From assembly GCA_023630585.1 (NCBI GenBank), contig CM042540.1, positions 11,184,074 to 11,248,073 on the forward strand: 64,000 nucleotides of DNA, read 5' to 3'. The DNA is from Cranoglanis bouderius. Taxonomy: Eukaryota > Chordata > Actinopteri > Siluriformes > Cranoglanididae. Both the position numbers and the translations under genes were made by a program. The notes under the pieces were generated by a model. It worked only from the letters and a program-made list of their open reading frames with translations. It had not been told where the DNA came from and searched no databases. Positions 1 through 13,700 of the stretch are shown one piece after another (position 1 is the stretch's first letter; every line of letters starts with the position of its first letter).

Positions 1-1124
1 AATCCAGTAAATTTCCTTTTAAAGTCTTATGTGATGAGGTCAGTACTATCAACTGAATTAAAGTAAAGTTATTCAACTAGCACAGTTTGTCTCCCCTTCT
101 GAGGCTTCATCTCAATCTGTGATCATTAGTCTATACTATAGAGGGTTTCTTAATGGTTCTTCAAGGGGGTTTTGTATAGTCAAGGGTAGTTAGCTTCCTC
201 AAAGGGTTCTAGTTTGGAGCAAACACCCTTTTGTAGAGTTCTACATAGAACCTTTAAGAGTTCCCCAAGAGGCACAATCAAAGAACCCTTAAGGGTTCTA
301 GATTTAACCTTATTTCTAAGAGTATAATGTAGTATGATGGGATTTAATGTGAAGATAAGTGTGATGCAGTACAGTTCGATTGTATAGAGTTGCACAGAGA
401 TGTTAACTGAAGAAAAAGGGTTTGCTTGAAGGTGTGGTGAGGTAGAGTCCATGCCTACTTTACTGAGAGTGAACCTTTATTAGCCTAATTGTAGAACATA
501 ATGTGATCCATGCATTTGATGGGAAATGAAAGCACATTAAAAGCACAGTTTCCTGTAGTTTTATAGGATCAATTGGTTTATTTCTGCATCATCGTCTTCG
601 GATGTTGTTCCCTATAGAGAAGAATGCTGAGGATACTAAATTAATAACCTGTAGATTCTGTCTGTTCTGCTTTGGTCGCCTCTGAATGAAATCCTGGACT
701 GAAACATGCTCAAATATTTCATGACGCAAAAACTTACATGACAACAGGAAACGACTTCATTACATAAAGCATTTTATGCAAACATTTTCATTGTATCATT
801 TTACATTATGCGCATAAGATGAATGGAAACATGGCTAACGTTCAGACCCTTAAGGTCTAGCTGGTGAGGTTCACAGCTCAAGCAGCTTAAATCCTCTCAT
901 TAACTCTTATTCATTGATTCTAGTCTCACGCCAAACATGTCCAATTTAGGTCAATGCAGATTTAAGCTTATGTAGTGTCCTTAACTGCAATGCACTGGAT
1001 CAGTCGATGGAAATGTGGTTAGACATCTCATTTGCAGCACTTTAGTAAGAATTACGGCCGTTTTGTGGTTTGATGGAGTGGGAGTCATACTTATTGGTTT
1101 TCCAAAGACACAAAATTATTAGTC

Positions 1125-1126
<2 letters not shown>

Positions 1127-1214
<88 letters not shown>
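1127..1214. repeat. (TG)n microsatellite
   Basis: An uninterrupted TG dinucleotide run of about 44 units lies in a plppr4 intron. It is probably length-polymorphic. Confidence 0.97.
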
Positions 1215-1216
<2 letters not shown>

Positions 1217-2258
1217 AGTTAGCCAAGGATGGGTTGTGACTGGACAGCCAGGCTGGTTACAAGACTAAGGTGCTACTTCCTTCTCTCTCTCTTTCCAGAC
1301 TCTCTGTCTGCCATTCTCTCTCTTCCTTTCTATTGTGATCTGTCTTGCCATTTTACATAAAAGACATCACTCTGTGTAAATCTGGCACTTAGCTGCGTCT
1401 GTGGCTTTCTCTCAGGTTTTCACTCATTCGCTCTCCCTCATTCTTTTGTTCTTTTGATCTGTGTGACAAATGCGGTTCTCACTCAGACAAATATCCTCAA
1501 GATAAAAAAAGCACATGAATGTGTGTCTTTTATTCAAATATACATTAACCAAAGCTATTTAGAAACAAGTTAGAATCAAATCCAATCACAGAGCTGAGAA
1601 GTTCAGTGTTAAAGGTCTTGTTGAAGGGACCACAGTGGCTCTTAGACAATCCTGGGATTTAAACTCACTTGAAAATATAGTAAATAGTTGTTTTAGTTAA
1701 TGGAATAGTTCAGAGAAAAGCACACACTATTTCCACAAATTTCCACTTACACCAAATGTAATGTGTTTAATGTACAGCATGTGCTTCTCAAGTTCTGCAC
1801 TAGAGCTACAAGGCTAAAGTACCTGTTTCACCCACAGTCTTTTCATTAAATATCTGCCTCGAATCACAGTCAGTTCTTCAGTAATGTCACACAGACTTTT
1901 TGATTTGGTTTATTCATCTATAAATATGAACAAAACTTCACCATGTAGCTGAACACTGTAACGTAATGGGGCAGCCATCTTGGACAGCCAAATTTTTGAC
2001 AACAATCAGATGCTATCACTACTAATTAATGATAGCCTAAAGACATATAACAGGAAATAAATCCATTCATTGATTTAATAAGAGATCTAGAATAAATAAA
2101 CAAGCAAAAACAAAAACAGGCATATTTTTGTCAAAAATGGCTTTGTTGTTAATTTTGGTTGTTGGCTAAAAACAAAAAATCACCACATCTATATGGTTTC
2201 TGAAACTTTAACAAATTCTGTATGCAATCATATATAAACTGTTACTCCGGAGTTTAAA

Positions 2259-2290
2259 AAAACAAACAAACAAACAAACAAACAAAAAAC
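2259..2290. repeat. (AAAC)n microsatellite
   Basis: A short run of AAAC units in a plppr4 intron, adjacent to an A-rich stretch. Confidence 0.85.
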
Positions 2291-2874
2291 ATCATTACCA
2301 GAAAATAGATTAAGGTTTCTTCTGACAGTTTGAGCAGATTCTAAGCTAACACATATCATTCATCAGCCAGGCTGAACACCCGTTATCACATGGACACATG
2401 GACGTTTTGCTACAGCACATCGCTATCCAACAACTTGGTCAAAAGTCATTCACTCTGTGAGGAAATCTTACTTAGCTAGAAAGGTTTTAAACATCTTAGG
2501 CAAACTGACTGTTTTTTACAAGCACACTGGTTAAACAGCCTCCTTGTCCAACATGATTGCTGCAGGAATACAGCCTAGGCAAGATTAAAATGTAAATAAT
2601 ATGTTTCCACTATATTTTGTTGAATATATATGTATGGGGTTTTTTTTTTAAGTTGGTGTGCAAAAAAACCCCAGATTTTTCATCTTTGTGACCACAGTGA
2701 CATCTGACAGATTTGCAAATGCTCCCATGATCATGCAATGTCTTCAACTAATACTACAGAAAACAAACAAACAAAGAATTAAATAAATAAAGCCCTGATA
2801 TATTGGCTGGCTCAAGCATCCATAGACGACTAGCATTGCATATGGGGTAATCACGACAAATTGTCTCTCTACAG

Positions 2875-5800
2875 ATTATGATCGGAGAAGGCATCCTGTA
2901 CTGCTTCCAGGTCAAAAGAAGAATCAACATAAAAACCGAAGCCAACATAAATGCTGCTGGCTGTAACTTTAATTCCTACATCCGCCGGGCTGTGAGGTTT
3001 GTGGGTAGGCATTCATTTTTCATGCTCTTTCTTACTGTATGGTTTTAATAACGAAGTATTCATTCCCAATAGCAACACTGTTGATAAGGTCACACTATTT
3101 AACTTCCAGGATAAATAACAATACTTACCATGTTTTAATTCAGAAATTGTGCTATCAATCACAGTGGCTGAGTATGTAATTGTGCATGGGTGCAGGCATG
3201 TGTTGTCTTTCTTTGTCTTACATAGCGTTTAATCATAATTTGGATCATAATTCTTTCAATAGCTTCTGTGTGCAGGTGGTAGACATGTCTTTATGTGGAA
3301 ATATGGGCAAGTTATTAAGTATATAAATCCACAGATGGAATTATGGGCGTATCTTTGAATCCAAATAAAAATGAATGATTTCACATAGGATAGACATAAG
3401 AAGTCATTGGCAGTCCAATAGGTATGTGTAATTTTTTTTATTTTTTTTTTTAAATTTTTCAGGTTTAGTCATGAAACTACATTTGTGGCCACTTTGAAAT
3501 GTTTAAAGCGCATGACTTTGAGTTCATATATGGACTCATGCTCAGAGACACCCACCACTCTGCACTCTGCAGACAGACACTCCTTAATTATTTTCCATCT
3601 GTATTAAATATACTAAATATATATTCTCTGTGTGTAGGTGTCCACATCTTTGGCTTGTGCATCACAGCCCTCATCACAGACATCATCCAGCTGTCCACAG
3701 GGTACCATGCTCCCTACTTCCTGACCGTGTGTAAGCCCAACTACACCATCCTCAACACCACCTGTGATGACAGTGCTTTCATCGTGGAGGACATTTGCTC
3801 AGGCTCTGACTCAGTAGCCATCAACGCTGGAAGGTTGGAAAGCTAAATTAGTGTCCTTTAGGCATTAAAATGACCTATTTTAAAACTAGAGGAAGTAAAT
3901 TTTTGGTATTTGCACTCTCTGGTAGCAAAACCTTATTGTGAGCTGCTTGCAGAAGAACAATTTTGTGACATGAAATGAATCCACTTTGTGGAATAATCGT
4001 ACAACCTATAGATAGAATGCAAGACTGTCCCAAACTTGGGATTCACCCCAAGTATTTGCTACTTGCAACTGCTCAGTATTATAGAAATGTTTTGAGAATA
4101 ATAGGATTGTGCACTTCAGTATGACTGTCACAGTTACTGAGTATCAGCTGAAAGACCAAACCTCACAACAGGAACTTGTTTTTTAGCTACCGGTTAGCTT
4201 TTACTTTTACTGCCTGATCCAGCAGCAGTGTCCATGCATTACGGTGTAGCTGTGCTCATACTGCAATATCATAAAGAGCACATATCCTACAGAATGATCT
4301 ACTCACCTATCAGTAGCTAGCTAGAAAGCTCTGGTTGAAGGGACAAGGGTTGCTGTGTTGTAATCTCACAGCAAACTGCATGTACCAGACCTGAATCTAG
4401 GTGCTTTCCCCAAGGGCCTACACATCTCTGGGGTTGATAGATACAGCTAGCCAGCTAGCTCAAGCTAAAATACAGTATAGAGAATAAAATTCTTATTCCT
4501 GGTCTGTGAATGGAAATTATAAGAATATAAAGTGACATGACTCTGAGAAATAGCCAAAAGTGTTGTACACATTTAAATAATGTCTTGCGAACTTGAACTG
4601 GTGAAGTAATAATGAAGTAAGTTGCCGAAAATGAATGAACGAACATATTAAAATAATGTCTAATATTTAAATAGTTGGATTATATTCATGAAATAATGTT
4701 TGCCTTGCACCTCTGGGGTTGGGGTTCGAATCTTGCCTCCACCCTGTGTGCACAGAGTTTGCTTGTTGTCCTTGTGCTTCAGGGGTTTCCTCCGGGTACT
4801 CCGGTTTCCTCCCCCAGTCCAAAGACATGCGTTGTAGGCTGATTGGCATTTCCAAATTGTCCGTAGTTTGTGAATGTGTGTGCATTGTGCCCTGCTATGG
4901 GTTGGCACCCTGTCCAGGGTGTCCCCTGCCTCATGCTCAGAGTTCCCTGGCTCCAGGCTCCCTGAAACCCCATGTAGGATAAGCGGTACAGAAAATGGAT
5001 GGATGGATGTTCATGAAATAAAGCTGTTCTGAGAGGGTCTGTGGATTTGTCTGTAAAAAGCTTGAAATCCCATGCCCCCACTCCTCACAAGCCTATGGTA
5101 GCCTATTGTGGTTAATAGTTAATTTAACTGTAAAATAACAGAATTGTTTGACAAAATGGTGTTTCATAGTTGTTTAAGCATGCTGATTGTATGTTGAGTG
5201 ATTAGAGACGCTGTACTGTACTTCATTTGGTTTTGGGGTGAAATGGAGTTTAAATGGCTTACCATTCCATCCAGTGACATTTGGACCTGGAATATTCGAG
5301 CGATTATGACAAGGTATGTTTGTTGTGTTATTTTGTATCCCACAGAGAGCTTGCAGGGATGAAATTCCAGAAATTTTTTTTAATTTATTAGGCTAATTTA
5401 TGATGTATTTATGGTGTATTTTATAGCCTGCTTGACAGTGTGTGTGTGTGTGTGGAGGTATTGGTGTATATAATTTGTACCCTGGTGCTTCTAATGTTGA
5501 GTGAGGTGTTGCCAAGAGCAGTAGATTGACATGTATCAGGCCTGTCACTAAGAATAAGCAACTATACCACTGTTTTTACAGTTTTACTGTCAGTATTGTT
5601 GTTTTTTAACAACTGAGATAGATGTATTGGCATAATACAGTAAATTTCAAGTCAATTCAATTCATTTCAATTCAAATTTATTTGTATAGTGCTTTTAACA
5701 ATAGACATTGTCACAAAGCAGCTTTACAGAGATACATAATTTTTGGATCTAAATTTTAAATCGATAAATTTATCCCCAATGAGCAAGCCATTGGTGATGG

Positions 5801-8800
5801 TGGCAAGGACAAACTCCCTGAGACGACATGAGGAAGAAACCTTGAGAGGAACCAGACTCAAAAGGGAGCCCATCCTCATCTGGGTGACACCGGATAGTGT
5901 AATTAGAAGTAAATCTCTTCTATAACTGTATGATACATGATATAAAGTGCAACTGTGTAGTCAGGAGATTCGACACAGTCTCAACATGAAGTCTATTTTG
6001 CTGAAATCATGAACTGTCCACCGATGGAGACCCGAGCGCAAAGTCTGTTTGTGAATTGTTTGTGGAGGCTGTCCATATGGGCCCATCCTCAGCAACAGCG
6101 AGCGACCCCCAGCGATGAGAACCCCAGAAGCAGGGCACCAGGATGGGCCAGGTCGTTTCAGAGAGAAGAACGGGTCAGGCCCATTGCCACCCCAGGAGCA
6201 ACACACGTAGAACTTGATATATTATGCATATTAGACCTATAATACAATAGCCTGATCTTCTTTGGTTTTAGTAAAACATTCTTCAATCTGTAGTCTGTTT
6301 GTAGGGATACAGAGAGAAGATAGTGAATGTCAGCATGCAGCGTTCTGCAAAAACCCACACAGAGTTCAGTCCTGCTTCGCTTGTGAAGCACCAGCTCCAA
6401 AACACCCACACACATCCATTTGCACTGCTCTACTATTCAGTCCTCGACAGCCTTTCCACTCAATTGCTGGGCGTAATTATGCTTGTTTTGTTCAGACATC
6501 CTGTAGGCAGACTCTCCTCACTCTAGCCAGTGAAATTAATGACTAATAAAGGCATATAGATAAAAGATGCACAGGATGTACGTTGTTGAGACATCCTTTC
6601 CAGCAGATCTATTGATATAAGACTGTGTGTTTGTCATTGCAGGAAGTCTTTTCCATCACAACATGCCACCTTGGCTGCGTTCGCTGCAGTGTACGTCTCA
6701 GTAAGTAATACACAACTGCACAGCCGAATGGTGTGAAATTGTACACTAGTGTGAAATGGTTTGTATGGCATATATTTACCTTTACACTGTGTGTTTTCAT
6801 CAAATCAATCGGAATTTTATGAAAACATCCAAGATCCTAATCTTTAATTTTGATTTTTTTTTTTTTTTTGCTGACTGAGTGTGCTGCCATAGAAAAACCT
6901 ATTTTTATTGAATGACACTGATCATGACATTACAGTACAAATAAGTTGCAAGGAGCTTCACTTGCGAGTTACATTTACCCAATCATATTCTGACATATCC
7001 TGTGCTACAATTACATCCACAAACTACAAAAGGATTGGGTCATAGTTCTCCCTCACAAGCATTCCAACAATCAAAACATTTAATCATGAAATTTGTTATG
7101 AAGATCTCTTGATATGTAGAGTAAAAATATGTCAAAATAGGGGCGAGAAGAAAGTAATGAGTCTCTAGTGCTCTGGTCACTATAACAGTGTGAACTCCTG
7201 ACATTCATCTTTTGGAAGTGGAACTGCCATGATACACTTTATAAAGCAAATTGTGTTTATGTGAACATAACCAGTGATTGGCGATCATTAACAAGAGAGA
7301 CGAAGGCCATCCTTCCCACCACAAGAGCAGATGGCTGTCAGGAATAGATCTGGAAGGGGAAGAACTTTAGAGAGCTATGCCATATTTCTTTTTTCTTTAA
7401 ATAAATTAAAAGCTGACTTTGTTATTCATGGCCTCTGGGCTCATGTGTCCTTTAAGTTAATTAGGTCAAAAAAGGTTTTTGTCTGCTCTCCTGAAAGCTA
7501 CTGTACTAAAGAAAGGAGGTTGTGACAGCACTAGCAGACATTTCTATTTAAATTATAGTCAGTGTTGTCAACTTTCAACAATTTGTTGACCCAGGAATGA
7601 TGATAAAAAAAACATTTGTTTAAGCTATGTAAGGTTTGCAAACATATTGTATATAAATGCATTTCTCTTTCACATAACTCCTTCACAAGAGAAAAAAAGT
7701 CCTTGCAGATACCTCTGCCCCAAGCTAACTTGAGGAATAAAAGCAGATTGACAACACTGGGAAAAAAAGACATTCCCTTTGATTCACAAGCTTAATAAAA
7801 CATGGAACTCCCATTTACTGATGTTAGCAAAGCGGTTTCTTAGAGTGTTAAATAACTAGCTGATAGCAGTTAGCTCAGTTCAAATAAAAACTTACTCTGT
7901 GACCATATTGAGTTCACATAGGAATTCACAAAATGAAACGTTTGTGTTTTGCTTTTTAAATATTTTCAAATGGTTAATAAGACAAGACACTGCTATTCAA
8001 TGATATTATTGCAGTAGTTTTCAATTCGCTGAATAACTAGCTGCTAGCGGTAGCATTGTAAACCCTATGACACAATCCATTCTTCTCATATAAAGCCATT
8101 TGAAGACCATTTACTGCTAATTTAATTTGTTTCTATGTATGATTACAATGTTAAGAAGCATATGACCTGTATAGCAATATTAGGAGTATTGTAGCACCTT
8201 TAGCACTTTCCTTGACATGCAAAAAAAATGTGGGTCATGTGCTTCCCCTTCGCAGATGTACTTCAACGCCACCTTAACAGACTCCTCCAAGCTACTCAAG
8301 CCCCTATTGGTCTTTTCCTTCATCATGTGTGCAGTCATCTGTGGTCTGACTCGCATCATCCAGTTCAAAAACCATGCCATGGACGTCTACAGTGGCTTCC
8401 TCATCGGAGGAAGTATAGCCGTCTACCTGGTGAGTGTCTCTAGATGACACATGTCCTCTCCTGTTCTTCTGTGTCCTTCATGGACATTATGTATAGCAGA
8501 GTTTCTGTTAAAGCCAGAGTTAAAAAGGACAATCTAGGATCTATGGCTATGAAAGTTTTCATCATGCAGGTCATTGATTGTGTAGTACTAGTGGTATAAT
8601 GGTCTGAGGTCCTTCATATGTTCTCACAGTCTAGGGAGGCTTGGTGCGGTGTGATGAGACAACGCTGTGTTTAATGGGGTTATAAATAGACTCTAAGTAA
8701 ATCACATGTGGCTGCTTCTTTGCTATCCTCCCACACACTCCTCCGCTCGTTTATCGGTCCTCTAGCTGCTCTGTGATCGCTAACATGCTGATTTGAGTAA

Positions 8801-10783
8801 AGCTGAATTATACCATGCGTTTATGCTTCAAGGAAAGAGCATGTTGTACTGCTTTCTGTCCTTTGCTGCTTTTGCAGCAAGAATTGGTTGTGAAGTGACT
8901 CACTGGAAAGCACATAATCCATGAAGTCCTAAAGCATCAGCTCTCCTACAAGTATCTCTGTAAGCCCTTTAATGACTTTATGTGGGTGGAGAAGACATTC
9001 AATTGTGACCAAGAATCACATCTGTAAAGGACACTCCTACATATATAGGCAGGTGCCAGTATTATATTTTCATTCCACAATAACTGCTCTGAGCACAAGT
9101 CTCAATATAAACACACACAAAAAACAACGAATAGGAAACATACTATTCTTTTTTTTTTTTTAGAAAGCTTGCTAGAAAGGTTCACAGTGAATCTGGTTGA
9201 TACCAGCGGTGTGTATCAGGGCTAGTAAGCTATATCTGAGATTCCAGCCAGTTGTAAAATATGGAAATGTCTTGAGATCCAAGAGCTAGGATTGCAGATA
9301 TAGTCCTAATATTGCTTTGTGGGTTCTCCTTCAGGGTCTGTATGCAGTGGGTAACTTTAAACCCAGCGAGGACACGTCCCTCCGCCATCGGCCACGTCCA
9401 CAGCCACGTCCTCAGCCCCCACCCATGCAGATTCCCCCCCAGCCTCAGCCGATCATGCCTCCCCCGGCCCTCCGTGAGCCCCTGCGTCCTCTCCCTAACC
9501 TTAACACAGAGCCCCCACGCCTTCTTCAGCCCAAGAGTCTGAGCGTAAGGGAACGCCCAACTTCAGCTCGCTCGGAAAGCATCCTACTTAGAGGACCTCA
9601 TCGTGACTCTTCCTTCAGCCTGAAGAGGGCCAGCACTGAGCTGGAATGCATCACGGCTGCTAGCCAACTGTACCAGGACAGCATGGTGACATTCAGCAAC
9701 ACTCTGCCTCGTTCACACTCTATAGGTGCAGAGGAACCAGTGCCACGTCGACACGCTGCGATCCATGCTTCCATGGACTCCACACGATCCAAGCAATTGC
9801 TCTCACAATGGAAGAGCAAGAATGAGAACCGCAAGCTTTCATTGCAGGTTGGAGAGGGTCCTGAGGGGGGCATGGAAGTACGCTGCAGCTCTGAACCCAC
9901 TGCCATGGGCCTGGAGGGGCCACCTGGACAATATATGAAGATGGCTGCCAGTGTTGTGCCACTGGCTAACCACAATGGTGGAGGTGGCGGTGGAGCCAGG
10001 GTGTCCATCCAGTCACGGCCAGGCTCATCACAGCTAGTACACATTCCTGAGGAGACACAAGAGAATGCTTGCTCATCTCTGCAGGAGGACAGCGAGGATA
10101 TAAGTGATGGTGGAATGGTCGGGAATGCAAGGGCAAAATGGATGAAGATGGCAGAGAAGAGCGCCCCCTGCAGGACTAACAGCCAGCCACGGATAATGCA
10201 GGTGATCGCCATGTCTAAACAGCAGGGCATCATTCATGGAAGCCCCAAGAGCGAGGGCAGTGCTGTTAGCCGCACAGGATCCATCCGTTACAAGGCACTG
10301 ACAGAGCAGGACCCTGGCACAGGCATTGTACATGTTGATGCCCATCCGGAAAACAAATCCAATTCTGATGCCGGTGGGTCTTGGAGGTGGAAGGCACCAC
10401 CAGAGCGTGTCAACGTGCGCCAGTGCTTTGAGCTCAACGATCTCAACCGCAACTCAGAGAGTTGTGATTCCCTTAAGGACGGCTCTGTGCCTGACATGAA
10501 CAACCCTCATCATCCACACTTTCACCATCATCACCATTTTCACCATCCACACCAACACCATCAGGCCATCACCACTATCCGTGTGACACCTGTAGAGTCG
10601 AGTAGTGAAGCTGAGGCTGCCTCTGAGACGCTTTCTCTTGCCTCCAGCCGTGACTCCACCCTGCGCCGCAAAAACGTCATCCTGCTGCCTGACCGAGGGC
10701 CAAGTCCGGACAATGCCAGGAACCTGCCGCACTTTTTCAAAGCATCCCCTACGCCTCCTCCCACTGTGACATTCAAAGAGTGA
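2875..10783 (+). CDS. plppr4: Phospholipid phosphatase-related protein type 4 (PRG-1), 3' exons
   Basis: Five exons are readable: 2875-3004, 3638-3833, 6643-6700, 8256-8429 and 9335-10783 (stop TGA). All have AG/GT borders and compatible phases; the start exons lie upstream of the window. The first four encode membrane segments and loops of the PAP2/LPP fold. The last encodes a 482-residue cytoplasmic tail with blocks I recall from PLPPR4 rather than PLPPR3: MVTFSNTLPR, IHASMDS.RSKQLL, VSIQSRPGSSQLVHIPEETQ, RIMQVIAMSKQQG, ELNDLNR.SESC and ITTIRVTPVE. PLPPR4 is a neuronal plasma-membrane protein that modulates lysophosphatidate signalling at excitatory synapses. The phosphatase motifs are altered: PSQH (6653-6664) instead of PSGH, and TR-x5-N-x3-D (8349-8384), where Asn takes the place of the catalytic His. 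This fits a non-enzymatic member. Odd points are a His-rich run at 10508-10561 and a weak donor (GTTGGA) at 3834. Teleosts may carry a and b copies, which I cannot tell apart here. Confidence 0.93.
4685..5021 (+). mobile_element. tRNA-derived SINE, 5'-truncated, with 12-bp target duplication
   Basis: The body runs from 4697 to 5009. It has a B-box-like GGTTCGAATC, the conserved middle found in all copies in this window (a CTCCGGGTACTCCGG block and a CAAAGACATGC block) and a GGATGGATGG tail. It is bracketed by identical 12-bp repeats, TTCATGAAATAA, at 4685-4696 and 5010-5021, which mark target-primed insertion. The A-box end is missing, so the copy is 5'-truncated. Related copies lie at 20458, 33709, 49768, 57718 and 62740. 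Confidence 0.88.
5645..6212 (+). repeat. Dispersed teleost repeat (catfish-type)
   Basis: It starts with repeated TTCAATTCA-type sequence and TTTATTTGTATAGTGC. It continues through a CAAAGCAGCTTTACAGA block, a GAGGAAGAAACCTTGAGAGG block and a GGTGACACCGGATAGTG block, and ends in a GC-richer part to about 6212. I recall this sequence as highly repeated in ostariophysan fish genomes, but I do not know its family name. A short related piece in the opposite sense lies near 42655-42835. Small open frames in it are incidental. Confidence 0.7.
6701..8255 (+). other. plppr4 intron, no feature seen
   Basis: AT-rich intron between a GTAAGT donor at 6701 and an AG acceptor at 8254-8255. Apart from a short poly-T run near 6850 I see no repeat, RNA or coding feature. 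Confidence 0.7.
8430..9334 (+). other. plppr4 last intron, no feature seen
   Basis: This 905-bp intron has a GTGAGT donor and a CTCCTTCAG acceptor. It contains a poly-T run near 9150 and nothing else that I can recognise. Confidence 0.75.
10508..10561 (+). repeat. His-rich codon tract in plppr4 tail
   Basis: Thirteen of eighteen consecutive codons are His (CAT/CAC mixed), interspersed with Pro, Phe and Gln, just before the conserved ITTIRVTPVE block. As I recall, mammalian PLPPR4 has only about four His residues here, so the tract looks expanded in this fish. Mixed codons argue against pure recent triplet slippage. Confidence 0.85.
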
Positions 10784-13700
10784 ACTCGAGCACATTCCAT
10801 CTTTTTGTTCCAGAGTGGCCTTGCTCTCTTATCTGACTCGCAGTTCTCTGGAAGGACAGATGGGAGTCACACTGGATATACAATATATTTCCTTTTCACC
10901 TGTACTGGCTCCTTCCAACTTTGTAAGGTGGTGTTATGTATTTTCACATTTTTTGATGTACTGTGACATTGAAAAAGCACAAAAGTTCTTTTTTTGCGAC
11001 TCTTTCGCAAGGGTGGTTTTGTGGTTTAATGAATTACACTTTTCATTTTATAATAATTGATACTATGATACATGAGGAAACTTTTTGTCACAAATAGTGT
11101 GTTCACTACCTAGCCAGTGTTTTTTTGTTTCGTTTTTTGCTTTTTGTGCTTAACAGATGTGTGTTGTCTCATATGGCAATGTGGGTGCTTTTTGAAAAGT
11201 AGTTTCATACCTTATCCAGTGTGTTGGTATATTTTTCTCAGTGTAAACATTTGTAATGGAACACATTATTCAACATCATTATTACATCTCTGCTAATGGC
11301 TAATAATTATACTACACATTGCTTTTAGGCCTGTCGGGAAATGTGATTGAGTCACAGCGATAGTGCATTTACCAAATTTTCTGAAATTGAGTGATGGAGG
11401 TTTGATTCAGTCTCCCATAAAACACTGTGCATTGTGCTAGCCACTCTTTCGTCACTTAGGGACTAGGTAAATGCTATTTGCCTGCACTGAGGAAGGTTTT
11501 GCCTTAAGACAGGTGTTGAAGTGCTGAAGAGGAGGTTCAGACACATCTCACATTAACCTCACATTTCCTATATTTTATAGTAATATATTCACAGTAGAAG
11601 TACACACCATATTTTGTATTCAATTCATATTTGAATTTTATATTTTTTCTCTGTTCTCATTTTGTTTTTGAAAGCCTGGTTTGCTCCTCAGTTGTGGTTT
11701 GAGCACATATATAAAATTGTGTTTTCTTGCTTTGGGTTGATGGGCTGAATATTTACATTGACGTTCCTGCTGAATTTGTTTTCCTCTTCCCCTCTTCTCA
11801 CATGCCAAGCTGCTCATCCTCCTCCACCTCTCTACGGGTGCTTATAAAAATCCAACCACCCTACACAAAGACTCCGGAAGAAGCACCAAGTGATTTAAAC
11901 CTCTTTGGTTGATTTTGGCAACTGATTTTTTTTTTGTCCTTTCTCCACACTGCAGGAATATTCTGTGAATAATCTTTCTTCATAGAGTGCCTCGGAGAGA
12001 TTTAGAGTAAGTTATTGATTTCTTGCCTGTTGATTACTGTAACTGTCCAAACATTGTACAGTGTTTCCTCAATCTGGTGCAAAATTAACAGACATCCTGG
12101 ACACATTTAGACACACTCCTTAGATGGATTATGTCACTTTTTGAGATTTTTTTATGGACCTGATTTGCCAGCATTTGAAATGCAGTGTTTTGCCAGAGAA
12201 AATACCATATTTTCTGGAATTTTCTATAAGATGGCCACTTGTAAGTGTTTTAGTACTATTCCAGTTGATAGGGTAGTTTGCAACCATAAGATTGGTACTA
12301 ACATTAAAAATCCTTGAGTCTAGCATGTCTAAATGTTTGCCCTGTCATCTATAAGATTATTTAGCAAGTGAAAATGGCAGCAAGTACATTCTGAGAAAAT
12401 GATGTAAAGAGTAAAAAAGAACAAAACATAGCTTTGCTAGTTGTAATCAGCATTTCAGACTCTTTCTGTGTCTAACAGAAGTGAGAAGGCAGGACTGTTG
12501 CAAATGCTTCAGCTCAACATACAACACTGTAACACTAATGGGACAAAAGCTTAAATAGACTATACCAATAAAAGTGACTGATGTGTCATTTGTGAGGCAG
12601 AACAAATATTATATTTGAATTCATACCACAGTGCAGTTGAACTCTTAAATCTGAAGCTGCGGCTAATTTTCTATAACAGTAGTTCTGGCTGTAATTCAAA
12701 TCACAGGTGCCTAATAATAAACAGATTTTAATAACGTGTTAACAAATAAAAACATGACAAGATGCATTAAAAAAGAGGCTGGTGAGGAAATGATTGTTCA
12801 AAGCTGTTATAATGTAAGTGATAAAAGGAACAACAATAAATGGTTAAAACTATAAAGCATGTTGTTTAGTAATCAATTACAAATAGTAACTGTTGGCAAT
12901 TCGTGGTAGTATAAGCGGAATAAAGCAGTTCAGAATGTGTTGTTATAGGAAAATAATCCACTTCAGGCCATATCACATCACCCCATCATGTTTTACTCCT
13001 TACATATTCCATTATATTATGTATAAAAAGTGATACATCCTGATTAAAGTGATCATTAGTGACTTTTAAACCTGATATAATTTAGCGGCATGTGTCTTAT
13101 ATTTTGTAGAAATTTAATGTCCAGAAAATATGGTATAGTTAACATGCACATGATTGGTCAGAGTATTTGACAGTGATGACATCACTAAAGAAGTACACCA
13201 TGGTGAGTCTGACACTTGGAGAGATCACACAATGAAAGAGTTCCTCATCTGTGAAGAATCTTCTAAAACTGTGCATTTCTACATTTCTAATCCTGAACAA
13301 TGCCATATACACATTTATAAAATGAAAAAAAAAAAAAAAAGAAAAAACAATGTATTAATATCTGCAACATGGTCAGAGTTGAATTTATTCAATGTACAGA
13401 ATCATTTACACAGTATAACTTAATCATTTAGGATTTCCATTATTTTTTTTTTGTTGTTGTTGTTGCTTGTTTTTGATTTTGTTCAGAATTAGACAATACA
13501 AATATGTGTATACAGATTTTTCAATGGAGTGTATGTCTTAAAAATCAGAAGTGATCCATTTAATTTTAGAATTTTATACATGACTGTACAGTATAAATGT
13601 ACCCTACTCTAAGGCTTTAACCGGATCTTATAGCTGCATGGTCATTTGATACGGTACGTACTGTAACTACAGTTTCTGTTCTGGTTTTGTACATGATGCC

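Larger units (their letters stand above)
1..2874 (+). other. plppr4 intron, 5' part of window
   Basis: This is non-coding sequence upstream of the first visible plppr4 exon, whose polypyrimidine tract and AG lie just before 2875. It holds a TG microsatellite (1127-1214) and a short AAAC repeat (about 2259-2290). I see no exon with splice sites and family similarity here; the earlier plppr4 exons must lie before position 1. Confidence 0.7.
3834..6642 (+). other. plppr4 intron with a SINE and a dispersed repeat
   Basis: The intron lies between the exon ending AG|GTTGGA and the exon starting at 6643. It contains a SINE (4697-5009) and a long dispersed repeat (5645-6212). The rest is AT-rich and carries no recognisable gene. 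Confidence 0.75.

Noticed and set aside
9598..10233. 211-codon open frame on the minus strand
   Set aside because: It lies antisense to the conserved plppr4 last exon. Codon bias of that exon keeps the opposite frame open, and it has no family similarity or splice context.
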